From Geodermatophilus aquaeductus (GTDB lineage Bacteria > Actinomycetota > Actinomycetes > Mycobacteriales > Geodermatophilaceae): a DNA stretch of 64,000 bases. The stretch spans positions 180,668 to 244,667 of the forward strand of contig NZ_FXTJ01000008.1 of the NCBI RefSeq assembly GCF_900182545.1, read 5' to 3'. How positions within the stretch are numbered: position 1 is the stretch's first letter; the number at the start of each line of letters is the position of its first letter. The notes below the pieces were generated by a model, which saw only the letters and a list, made by a program, of their open reading frames with translations, made no database searches and was not told where the DNA came from. Positions 17,120-25,233 of the stretch are shown in pieces. Position numbers and translations under genes: made by a program.

Positions 17120-18198
17120 CCACCGACCTCGGCATGCCGGCACTCGGCGGCCTCGACCTCGTCCCCGCCGCCGACGGCCCGCAGAAGGCGAAGGACTACA
17201 CCAGCGACCAGGAGGTGCGCTGGTGCCCCGGGTGCGGCGACTACGCCGTGCTGGCCGCCGTCCGCTCGTTCCTCCCCACCCTGTCGATCCGCCGCGAGAA
17301 CACGGTGTTCGTCTCGGGCATCGGGTGCTCCTCGCGGTTCCCGTACTACCTCGACACCTACGGCATGCACTCCATCCACGGCCGCGCCCCGGCGATCGCC
17401 ACCGGCCTGGCGGTGTCGCGGCCGGACCTGTCGGTCTTCGTGGTCACCGGCGACGGCGACGCGCTGTCGATCGGCGGCAACCACCTCATCCACGCGCTGC
17501 GCCGCAACGTGAACATGACGATCCTGCTGTTCAACAACCGGATCTACGGGCTGACCAAGGGCCAGTACTCGCCCACCAGCGAGGTCGGGAAGGTCACCAA
17601 GTCCACGCCGCTGGGGTCGGTCGACCACCCGTTCGACCCGGTCGCGCTCGCGCTGGGCGCCGGCGCCACGTTCGTCGGCCGGGCGATGGACTCCGACCGC
17701 AAGGGCCTGTCCGCGGTGCTCGAGGCCGCGGCCCGGCACCGCGGCTCCGCGCTGGTCGAGATCTACCAGGACTGCCCGATCTTCAACGACGGCAGCTTCG
17801 ACGTCCTGCGCCGGCCCGACGACGCCGAGTCCCGCGTCATCACCGTGCGGCACGGCGAGCCGGTCACCTTCGGCACCGACGGCCGCTGGGCGGTGGTCCG
17901 CCGCGGCTTCGACCTCGACGTCGCGCCCACCGCGGAGGTGGCTCCGGAGGACGTCGTCGTGCACGACGCCACCGACGCCGGCCTGGCGTACGCGCTCGCC
18001 CGGCTGACCGGGCAGGACCTCGGACACGCGGTGTTCGGCGTCCTCCGGCAGGTGCAGCGATCCACCTACGACGACCTCAGCCGCGCCCAGGTGCAGCAGG
18101 CGGTCGAGTCCGGGGACGCCGACCTGGGCGCGCTGCTGCACGGCAGCGACCCGTGGACGGTGCGCGACGGCGTGGTGACGACGGCGGCCGCGCGGTGA
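17116..18198 (+). CDS. korB: 2-oxoacid:acceptor oxidoreductase, beta subunit
   Basis: This 360-residue subunit carries thiamine diphosphate. The motif VVTGDGDALSIGGNH followed by MTILLFNNRIYGLTKGQ is the TPP/Mg site, and RWCPGCGDYAV (Cys37, Cys40) begins the cluster-binding region, with ISGIGCSSRFPYY-like sequence after it. The GTG start overlaps the korA stop (GTGA). The C-terminal 90 residues hold the small extra domain usual in actinobacterial KorB. It works with KorA in the cytoplasm and needs a ferredoxin acceptor. Confidence 0.92.
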   Translation: MTTDLGMPALGGLDLVPAADGPQKAKDYTSDQEVRWCPGCGDYAVLAAVRSFLPTLSIRRENTVFVSGIGCSSRFPYYLDTYGMHSIHGRAPAIATGLAVSRPDLSVFVVTGDGDALSIGGNHLIHALRRNVNMTILLFNNRIYGLTKGQYSPTSEVGKVTKSTPLGSVDHPFDPVALALGAGATFVGRAMDSDRKGLSAVLEAAARHRGSALVEIYQDCPIFNDGSFDVLRRPDDAESRVITVRHGEPVTFGTDGRWAVVRRGFDLDVAPTAEVAPEDVVVHDATDAGLAYALARLTGQDLGHAVFGVLRQVQRSTYDDLSRAQVQQAVESGDADLGALLHGSDPWTVRDGVVTTAAAR

Positions 18199-18212
18199 GG
18201 TGACTCACCGCG
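18191..18212. other. Dyad at the korB stop codon
   Basis: CGCGGTGA and TCACCGCG form an 8-bp stem with a 6-base loop around the korB stop. The centre also reads as the tight palindrome GGTGA-C-TCACC. It may be a weak terminator or an operator for the next gene; position alone does not decide. Confidence 0.35.
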
Positions 18213-18253
18213 GTCCCGGGAACACATCGCGCGCGGACGCTGTCGTCCTCTGG

Positions 18254-19585
18254 GTGACGCCCCCGACCGACGCCCGCACCCCGCTGCGCGCCTACGCCGT
18301 CTGGCTCACCGCGCTCGCCGCCTACGTCGTCGCCGTCTTCCACCGGGCCTCCCTCGGCGTGGCCGGGGTGGAGGCCCAGGAGCGGTTCTCCGCCGGTGCG
18401 TCGGCCATCTCGCTGTTCCTCGTGCTGCAGCTGGCCGTCTACGCCGGCCTGCAGGTGCCCGTGGGCGTGGCGCTGGACCGCTTCGGGTCCCGCCGGCTCG
18501 TGCTCGCCGGCGGCCTGACGATGGCCGCCGGGCAGCTGGTCCTCGCGCTGGCCACCGACGTCCCCACCGCCGTCGCCGCGCGCGTGCTGGTGGGGGCCGG
18601 CGATGCGATGACGTTCATCAGCGTGCTGCGGGTCGTGGGCTTCTGGTTCCCCGGGCGCACCGTCCCGCTGATCACCCAGCTCACCGGCATCCTCGGCCAG
18701 GTCGGGCAGATCCTCGCCGCCTATCCGCTGGTCGCGCTGCTGCACGCGGCCGGGTGGCGGAACACCTTCCTCGGCGCTGCCGCCGTGGGCGTGCTCGTCG
18801 TCGTCCTGGTGCTGACCACGCTGCGCGACGCCCCGCCCGGCGTGGCCACCGCGCCGCCGGCGGGCATGGCCGAGGTGCGGCGCAACCTGCTGCTGACCTG
18901 GCGGGAGTCCGGCACGCGGATCGGCCTCTACACCCACCTGGTCACCCAGTTCTCCGGCACGGTCTTCGCGCTGCTGTGGGGCTATCCCTTCCTCGTCGTC
19001 GGGCAGGGGCTGTCCCCGGCGTCGGCGGCCGGGCTGCTCACGCTGCTCGTCGTCGTGGGCATGGGCGTCGGGCCGGCGCTGGGCCGGCTGTGCGGGCGCT
19101 GGCCGCTGCGCCGCTCGGTGCTGGTCCTGTCGATCCTGGCGCTGACCGCCGGCACGTGGACCGTCGTCCTGCTGTGGCCCGGGCGGGCGCCGCTGTGGCT
19201 GCTCGTGTGGCTGGTCGTCGTCCTCGGCACCAACGGGCCCGGCTCGATGATCGGCTTCGACTTCGCCCGCACCTGGAACCCGGCCGAGCGGCAGGGCAGC
19301 GCCAGCGGCGTGGTCAACGTCGGCGGGTTCGTGGCCTCGCTGCTGACCATCCTCGCGATCGGCGCGGTGCTCGACGTCCTCACGCCCGGCGCCTCGACCG
19401 ACTACGACCTGGGCGCCTTCCGCGCCGCCTTCGCCGTCCAGTACCTGTTCTGGGCGATCGGCCTCGTCGGCGTCCTGCGGCACCGCCGGGCGCTGCGCGA
19501 GCGGCTCGCGCGCGACGGCGTCGTGCTCGCCCCGCTGGTCACCGCGGTCAGCGCCCGGCTGCGTGGCGGCTCCGCCTACCGCTGA
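18254..19585 (+). CDS. MFS transporter
   Basis: This major facilitator has 443 residues and about twelve hydrophobic helices (for example LRAYAVWLTALAAYVVAVF first). The usual loop sequence GVALDRFGSRRLVLAGG follows helix 2. An upstream in-frame GTG at 18200 would add 18 hydrophilic residues but would start inside a hairpin, so GTG 18254 is preferred with moderate certainty. An MFS gene next to korAB is also seen in mycobacteria (Rv2454c-Rv2456c). The substrate is unknown; 2-oxoacids or related acids are possible. Confidence 0.8.
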   Translation: MTPPTDARTPLRAYAVWLTALAAYVVAVFHRASLGVAGVEAQERFSAGASAISLFLVLQLAVYAGLQVPVGVALDRFGSRRLVLAGGLTMAAGQLVLALATDVPTAVAARVLVGAGDAMTFISVLRVVGFWFPGRTVPLITQLTGILGQVGQILAAYPLVALLHAAGWRNTFLGAAAVGVLVVVLVLTTLRDAPPGVATAPPAGMAEVRRNLLLTWRESGTRIGLYTHLVTQFSGTVFALLWGYPFLVVGQGLSPASAAGLLTLLVVVGMGVGPALGRLCGRWPLRRSVLVLSILALTAGTWTVVLLWPGRAPLWLLVWLVVVLGTNGPGSMIGFDFARTWNPAERQGSASGVVNVGGFVASLLTILAIGAVLDVLTPGASTDYDLGAFRAAFAVQYLFWAIGLVGVLRHRRALRERLARDGVVLAPLVTAVSARLRGGSAYR

Positions 19586-19626
19586 CCGGTCGCGGCGGCC
19601 TCCCTCCTACCGGCAGGATCGCCGCC

Positions 19627-21171
19627 ATGGACGTCGTGGTCGGGCTGGACAGCGGGACGACGGCGACCAAGGCGGTCACGGCGGGCACCGACGGGCGGGT
19701 GCGCGACCTGGTCAGCGTCGGCTATCCGCTGTCGGTGCCGGCGCCGGGGCGCGCCGAGCTCGACGCGCAGCGCCTGGCCGACGCCGCCGTCGAGGCCCTG
19801 GCCGCCGTCTCCGCCGCCGCCCGCGAGCGCGGCGACCGGGTGGTCGGCATCTGCCTGTCGGCCGCCATGCACGGCCTGGTCCCCATGGACGACGACGGCC
19901 GTCCGCTCGGCCCGGTCGTGACCTGGGCCGACGACCGTGCCGCGGGCTTCGCCGAGGCCCTGCGCGCCGACGGCCGGGCCGGCGGCCTGCACACCCGGAC
20001 CGGGACGCCGGTGCACCCGATGTCGCCGCTGCTCAAGCTCGCCTCGCTGCGCGCCGAGGACCCCGACCGGCTCGCGTCGGTGCCGCGCTGGGGCGGGGTC
20101 AAGGAGCTCGTGGTGTCGGCGCTGCGCGGCGGGCCGCAGGTGCTCGACCGGTCCTGCGCCTCGGCCACCGGGCTGTACGGGATCCGCAGCGGCACCTGGG
20201 ACGCCGAGGCGCTGCAGCTGGCCGGTGTCCGTCCGGAGCAGCTGGGGGAGGTCCTGCCGACGACGACGGTGCTCGAGGGCCTGCGCCCCGAGGTCGCCGC
20301 GGCCACCGGGCTGCCCGCGGACACCCCGCTGGTCCTCGGCGCCTCCGACGGCGTGCTGGCCAACCTCGGCATCGGCGCGGTCCGCCCCGAGGTCGCCGCC
20401 GTCTCGCTGGGCACCAGCGGTGCGATGCGGGTGGTCGTCCCGGCGCCGACGGTCGACCCCGCGCACCGGCTGTTCTGCTACGCGCTCACCGACGACCACT
20501 GGGTGGTCGGCGGCGCGGTCAACAACGGCGGCTCGGTGGTGCGCTGGGCGTCGCACGCGCTGGCCGGCGGGGAGGGCGTGACGGGGGAGGACGCCGACGA
20601 CCTCGACGCGCGGCTGCTCGAGGAGGCCGCGGGGGTGCCGGCCGGCAGCGCCGGGCTGCTGTGCCTGCCCTACCTGCTGGGGGAGCGGGCGCCGTGGTGG
20701 CGCTCGGGCCTGCGCGGCGCCTACGTGGGGCTGCGCCGCGAGCACCGGCGCGGGCACCTGGTGCGCGCCGCCGTCGAGGGCGTGTGCCAGCAGCTGGCCC
20801 TGGTCCGCGACGCGTTCTCGGCCACCGGCCTGCCCGTGCGCGAGGTGCGGGCCACCGGCGGCGCGGTCGCCTCCTCGCTGTGGGTGCGGACGCTGGCCGC
20901 GGCGCTGGACCTGCCGGTGCGGGTGGCCGACTCGCCCGAGGGCACCGGCCTGGGCGCGGCCCTGCTCGGCCTGCACGCCCTCGGTGCGCTGCCCGACCTC
21001 GACGCGGCCACCGCGCTGGTCGGCGTCTCCGACCCCGTCGCGCCCGACCCCGCGACCGCCGACCTCTACCGCCGGATGCGCCCGCTGGTCGAGCAGTCGG
21101 CCCGCGCGCTGGCCGACGTCCTCACCACGCTCGACGCGCTCGACGACACCCCGTCGGGCAGCCCCGCCTGA
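19627..21171 (+). CDS. gntK: Gluconokinase (FGGY carbohydrate kinase)
   Basis: This 514-residue FGGY-family kinase most likely phosphorylates gluconate to 6-phosphogluconate. The N-terminal ATPase motif VVGLDSGTTATKAV, the substrate strand SAAMHGLVPMDDDG followed by TWADDRA, and the second phosphate motif VSLGTSGAMR are clear. Near the C-terminus VRATGGAVASSLWV is the adenosine-binding segment. The gluconate assignment, rather than xylulose, rests on the gluconate-permease-type gene that follows after 17 bases. No GntR-type regulator is adjacent. Confidence 0.88.
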   Translation: MDVVVGLDSGTTATKAVTAGTDGRVRDLVSVGYPLSVPAPGRAELDAQRLADAAVEALAAVSAAARERGDRVVGICLSAAMHGLVPMDDDGRPLGPVVTWADDRAAGFAEALRADGRAGGLHTRTGTPVHPMSPLLKLASLRAEDPDRLASVPRWGGVKELVVSALRGGPQVLDRSCASATGLYGIRSGTWDAEALQLAGVRPEQLGEVLPTTTVLEGLRPEVAAATGLPADTPLVLGASDGVLANLGIGAVRPEVAAVSLGTSGAMRVVVPAPTVDPAHRLFCYALTDDHWVVGGAVNNGGSVVRWASHALAGGEGVTGEDADDLDARLLEEAAGVPAGSAGLLCLPYLLGERAPWWRSGLRGAYVGLRREHRRGHLVRAAVEGVCQQLALVRDAFSATGLPVREVRATGGAVASSLWVRTLAAALDLPVRVADSPEGTGLGAALLGLHALGALPDLDAATALVGVSDPVAPDPATADLYRRMRPLVEQSARALADVLTTLDALDDTPSGSPA

Positions 21172-21188
21172 ACCCAGGAGGAACCGTC

Positions 21189-22652
21189 ATGCCCGAGGTC
21201 GAACCGGCGCTGGGCGCCGGCCCGCTGCTGCTCATCGCCGCCGCAGCGGTGGGGCTCCTGCTCTTCCTCATCATGAAGCTGAAGCTGCACGCCTTCCTGG
21301 CGCTCATCCTCGTCAGCCTGCTGACCGCGCTGGCCACGCGGATCCCGCTCGCGGACGTCGTCACCACGCTGACCACCGGGTTCGGCGCCACCCTGGCCAA
21401 CGTCGCGCTGCTCGTCGGGCTCGGCGCGATGCTCGGCCGGCTGCTCGAGCACAGCGGCGGGGCCCAGGTGCTCGCCGACACCCTCATCGCCCGCTTCGGC
21501 GAGAAGCGCGCCCCGCTGGCCCTCGGCGTGGCCGCGCTGCTGTTCGGTTTCCCGATCTTCTTCGACGCCGGGCTCGTGGTCTTCCTGCCGATCGTGTTCA
21601 CCGTCGCCCGCCGGCTGGGCGGCTCGCTGCTCACCTACGGGCTGCCGGTCGCCGGCGCCTTCGCGGTGATGCACGCCTTCGTCCCCCCGCACCCGGGGCC
21701 GGTCGCCGCCGCGGAGCTCATCGGGGCCGACATCGGGCTGGTCCTGGTCTTCGGGCTGCTCATCGGCCTCCCCACCTGGTACGTGGGCGGCTACCTGTTC
21801 GGGCTGTGGGCCGGCCGCCGCTACGACGTCGCGGTCCCGCCGTCCGAGGAGGACGACGCACCGGCGACGCCCGAGGCCCCGGAGGGGACCGTGGCCGGCA
21901 CGGCGCCCGGGACGGCGGGGGCCTCCGGTGGTCGGCGCACGGAGACGGTCACCCGGCCGGCGCCCCCCGGATTCGGCACGGTGCTCGGCATCCTGCTGCT
22001 GCCGCTGGTGCTGATCTTCCTCAACACCGGGCTGACCACGCTGGCCACCGCGGGTGCGCTGGACGAGTCCTCGTGGGTGGTGCGGACCGGTCAGCTCCTC
22101 GGCGCCACCCCGGTGGCGCTGCTGATCACCGTGCTGGTCGCCATCGTGGTGCTCGGCCGCCGGCGCGGGGAGAGCGGCGCCGAGGTGGAGTCGGTCGTCA
22201 ACAGCGCCCTCGGCCCGGTCTGCGCGATCATCCTGATCACCGGCGCGGGCGGCATGTTCGGCGGGGTGCTGCGCGCGAGCGGCATCGGCGAGGCGCTGGC
22301 CGACGTGCTCAGCGACATCGGCCTGCCGGTGATCGTGGCCGCGTTCGTCATCTCCGTGGTGCTGCGGGTCGCCCAGGGGTCGGCGACGGTCGCCCTCACC
22401 ACCACCGCCGGCCTCATCGCGCCGGTCGTCGAGGCCACCGGCGGACTGTCCTCGATCGACCTGGCACTCATCGTCATCGCGATCGCCGGCGGCGCGACCG
22501 TGCTCTCCCACGTCAACGACTCGGGCTTCTGGCTGGTCAGCCGGTTCTTCCAGATGGACGAGAAGACGACGCTCAAGACCTGGACGGTCATGGAGACGCT
22601 GCTCGGGACGATCGGCTTCGCGCTGGCGCTCCTGCTCAGCCTCTTCCTGTAG
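21189..22652 (+). CDS. gntP: GntP-family gluconate permease
   Basis: This is a 487-residue H+/gluconate symporter-type membrane protein. The family signature FGFPIFFDAGLVVFLPIVF appears near residue 125, with AVMHAFVPPHPGPVAAAELIGADIG after it, and the last third has SATVALTTTAGLIAPVV and LSHVNDSGFWLVSRFF. A hydrophilic Ala/Pro/Glu-rich stretch of about 60 residues lies in the central loop (about 215-265) and makes the protein longer than usual. AGGAGG precedes the ATG. It forms an operon with the kinase. Confidence 0.9.
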   Translation: MPEVEPALGAGPLLLIAAAAVGLLLFLIMKLKLHAFLALILVSLLTALATRIPLADVVTTLTTGFGATLANVALLVGLGAMLGRLLEHSGGAQVLADTLIARFGEKRAPLALGVAALLFGFPIFFDAGLVVFLPIVFTVARRLGGSLLTYGLPVAGAFAVMHAFVPPHPGPVAAAELIGADIGLVLVFGLLIGLPTWYVGGYLFGLWAGRRYDVAVPPSEEDDAPATPEAPEGTVAGTAPGTAGASGGRRTETVTRPAPPGFGTVLGILLLPLVLIFLNTGLTTLATAGALDESSWVVRTGQLLGATPVALLITVLVAIVVLGRRRGESGAEVESVVNSALGPVCAIILITGAGGMFGGVLRASGIGEALADVLSDIGLPVIVAAFVISVVLRVAQGSATVALTTTAGLIAPVVEATGGLSSIDLALIVIAIAGGATVLSHVNDSGFWLVSRFFQMDEKTTLKTWTVMETLLGTIGFALALLLSLFL

Positions 22653-22669
22653 CCACCGCCTGGGACGAC

Positions 22670-22709
22670 CGCCGTCCGCGTCCCGTGCCCGTCCGGGACG
22701 CGGACGGCG
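22670..22709 (+). terminator. Terminator after the gluconate operon
   Basis: A perfect 16-bp stem (arms 22670-22685 and 22694-22709) with an 8-base loop begins 17 bases after the permease stop. It has no T-run, as is common in this GC range. Confidence 0.75.
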
Positions 22710-22765
22710 CCGTTCCGGGCCACGATGACGGACCAGACCGCAACGGCGCGGGAAGGGAGCTCGTC

Positions 22766-24340
22766 ATGAGGGGTGCGGCGCGGGCCGCGGTGGCCGGGCT
22801 GGGCGCGGTGGCGGCGGTGGCCGCCCGGGACCTCGTGCAGCGGGAGCACACCCTGTTGCGCAACTTCCCGGTGCTGGGCCACGCCCGCTACCTGCTGGAG
22901 TCGATCGGCCCGGAGTTGCGGCAGTACCTGGTGGCCGGCAACAACGAGGAGCGCCCCTTCACCCGCGACCAGCGGCGCTGGGTGTACGCCTCGGCCAAGG
23001 GCGAGAACAACTACTTCGGGTTCGGCACCGACAACGACCTCGAGTACACGGCCGGCTACCCGGTCATCAACCACCGCACCTTCGGCCGGGCCGTCCCGCC
23101 GTCGCACCCGGCTTCGGCCGCCGACGTCGCGCTGCCCTCGGCGAAGGTCCTCGGCGGCCCGCGCGGGCGGGCGCGGGCGTTCCGCCCGGCGTCGGTGGTG
23201 AACGTGTCGGCGATGAGCTTCGGGTCGCTGTCGGGTGCCGCCGTCGAGGCGCTCAACCGCGGCGCGGCGCTGGCCGGGTGCCTGCACAACACCGGCGAGG
23301 GCGGCCTGTCGGTGCACCACCGGCACGGCGGGGAGCTGGTGTTCCAGATCGGCACCGCCTACTTCGGCTGCCGCGACGAGCGGGGCCGCTTCGACCTCGA
23401 CCGGCTCAAGGACCTCGTGGCCGGCGCGCCGGTGCGGGCGCTGGAGGTCAAGCTCAGCCAGGGCGCCAAGCCCGGCCTCGGCGGCGTGCTGCCCGCGGCG
23501 AAGGTGTCGGCGGAGATCGCCGCGGCCCGCGGGGTGCCGGAGGGCGTGGACTGCGTCAGCCCGTCGCGGCACGCGGAGTTCAGCGACGTCGACAGCCTGC
23601 TCGACTGGGTGGAGCTGCTCGCCGCCGAGACCGGCCTGCCGGTGGGCATCAAGTCCGCCGTCGGCGACCTGTCGTTCTGGGACGAGCTCACCGAGCGGAT
23701 GGCGACCACCGACCGCGGCGTGGACTTCGTGACCGTCGACGGCGGCGAGGGCGGCACGGGCGCCGCGCCGCTGATCTTCACCGACTCGGTGTCGCTGCCC
23801 TTCCAGCTCGGCTTCGCCCGGGTGTACTCCGCCTTCGCCCGCCGCGGCCTGGCCGAGCGGGTCACGTTCATCGGCGGCGGCAAGCTCGGCCTGCCCGACA
23901 ACGCCGTCGTGGCCTTCGCCCTGGGCTGCGACATGGTCAACATCGCCCGCGAGGCGATGCTGGCCATCGGCTGCATCCAGGCGCAGAAGTGCCACACCGA
24001 CACCTGCCCGACCGGCGTCGCCACGCAGAACGCCTGGCTGGCGCACGGGCTGGACCCGGCGCTGAAGTCCGTCCGGCTGGCCAACTACGTGGCCACGCTG
24101 CGCCGCGACCTGCTCAAGGTGGCCGAGGCGTGCGGCGTCGAGCACCCGGGGCTGATCGACACCGGCTCGGTCGAGGTGCTCACCGGCCGGACGGCGTCGA
24201 CCCCGCTCGGTGAGGTCTACGGCTACGCGCCGGACTGGGGACTGCCCTCGGCCGCCGACCGGGCGGAGATCGCCCGGATCATGACCGCGGACGCGCCCCA
24301 GGGCGGCTCGGCGACCCCGTCGGAGGACGCGGTCGGCTGA
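22766..24340 (+). CDS. FMN-binding glutamate-synthase-domain protein
   Basis: This 524-residue protein is the FMN/[3Fe-4S] domain of glutamate synthase without the amidotransferase part. It has VVNVSAMSFGSLSGAAVEALNRGA, LKLSQGAKPGLGG-like sequence (VKLSQGAKPGLGG), the FMN phosphate region FVTVDGGEGGTGAAP, and the cluster cysteines CIQAQKCHTDTCPTG (Cys-x5-Cys-x4-Cys). A short hydrophobic N-terminus (about residues 3-20) suggests membrane attachment. Such stand-alone GltS-like proteins are widespread, and their substrate is not established. GGAAGGGAG precedes the ATG. Confidence 0.87.
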   Translation: MRGAARAAVAGLGAVAAVAARDLVQREHTLLRNFPVLGHARYLLESIGPELRQYLVAGNNEERPFTRDQRRWVYASAKGENNYFGFGTDNDLEYTAGYPVINHRTFGRAVPPSHPASAADVALPSAKVLGGPRGRARAFRPASVVNVSAMSFGSLSGAAVEALNRGAALAGCLHNTGEGGLSVHHRHGGELVFQIGTAYFGCRDERGRFDLDRLKDLVAGAPVRALEVKLSQGAKPGLGGVLPAAKVSAEIAAARGVPEGVDCVSPSRHAEFSDVDSLLDWVELLAAETGLPVGIKSAVGDLSFWDELTERMATTDRGVDFVTVDGGEGGTGAAPLIFTDSVSLPFQLGFARVYSAFARRGLAERVTFIGGGKLGLPDNAVVAFALGCDMVNIAREAMLAIGCIQAQKCHTDTCPTGVATQNAWLAHGLDPALKSVRLANYVATLRRDLLKVAEACGVEHPGLIDTGSVEVLTGRTASTPLGEVYGYAPDWGLPSAADRAEIARIMTADAPQGGSATPSEDAVG

Positions 24341-24355
24341 GCCGCCCCGGGCACG

Positions 24356-24523
24356 TCAGGCGGCGTCGCTCTCCGGGACGGTCTGGAGGACGGCCGGCCG
24401 GCCGACCACCACCACCGGCCCGTCGCAGTTCCAGCAGCGCGGGTCGTCCCCGCCCTCGTCCGCGTCCCGGCCGCCGACCTCGCACGGCGCGCACGTCCAG
24501 ATGACCTCGACCCGGTGTTCCAC
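24356..24523 (-). CDS. Small zinc-ribbon-like protein
   Basis: This 55-residue frame starts at GTG 24523 after a GGGGAG sequence. It contains two CxxC knuckles, CAPC and CWNC, 18-20 residues apart, which would bind one zinc ion. The ends read EHRVEVIWTCAPC and VVVVGRPAVLQTVPESDAA. It fits neatly between the convergent flavoprotein stop and the next minus-strand gene. I do not recognise a function; short ribbon proteins of this type may bind nucleic acid or a partner protein. Confidence 0.6.
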   Translation of the reverse strand: MEHRVEVIWTCAPCEVGGRDADEGGDDPRCWNCDGPVVVVGRPAVLQTVPESDAA

Positions 24524-24609
24524 CGACGGCTCCCCGGCTCTCCCTCCGTGGCCACCGGCTGTTCGATGCCGCGCGGTGGATACCCCCGCGCGGCGGCGTC
24601 GAACCGGGG

Positions 24610-25233
24610 TCAGGCCTCGCCGCGGAGGAGCTGCTCGAAGGAGGGGACGTCGGCGAACGGGTCGGCCGGGCGGGCCGACGCCGGCCGGCCGGTGACGACG
24701 TCGGCCAGCTCGCCGGCGGCGCGGGTGATCCGCCCGCTCAGCTCCGCGCTGGTGCCGTCGCCGCCGGCCCAGTCCTCGCTCGCCGCGAACACCGCCGTCG
24801 GCACGGTGACCGCCCGCAGGTAGCTGAACAGCGGCCGCATGGCGTGCTCGAGGACCAGCGAGTGCCGGGCGGTGCCGGCGGTGGCGGCGAGCAGGACGGG
24901 CTTGCCGGTGAGCGCGTCCTTCTCCAGCACGTCGACGAAGGACTTGAACAGGCCGCTGTAGGAGGCGGTGAACACGGGAGTGACGGCGATCAGCGCGTCC
25001 GCGCCGGTCACCGTCTCCACCGCCGCGCGCAGCGCCGCGTTGGAGAAGCCGGTGACGAAGGCGTCGGCGACGTCGCGGGCGTGCTCGCGCAGCTCCACGA
25101 CCTCGACGGTGGCGTCCTCGCCCCGCTCGCGCAGGGCGGCCACGGTCGCCGTCGTCAGCCGGTCGGCCAGCAGCCGGGTCGACGACGGGACCGACAGGCC
25201 GGCGCTGACGACGGCCAGGGTGCGGGTGGTCAC
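24610..25233 (-). CDS. NAD(P)H-dependent FMN reductase (CE1759-like)
   Basis: This 207-residue flavodoxin-fold protein should supply reduced FMN to a two-component monooxygenase. It has LAVVSAGLSVPSSTRLLADRL at the start and the flavin loop VTPVFTASYSGLFKSFVDVL near residue 85-105, with the later LLAATAGTARHSLVLEHAMRP. Its GTG start overlaps the stop of the LLM monooxygenase (25230-25233), and the two families are commonly paired. Confidence 0.88.
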   Translation of the reverse strand: MTTRTLAVVSAGLSVPSSTRLLADRLTTATVAALRERGEDATVEVVELREHARDVADAFVTGFSNAALRAAVETVTGADALIAVTPVFTASYSGLFKSFVDVLEKDALTGKPVLLAATAGTARHSLVLEHAMRPLFSYLRAVTVPTAVFAASEDWAGGDGTSAELSGRITRAAGELADVVTGRPASARPADPFADVPSFEQLLRGEA

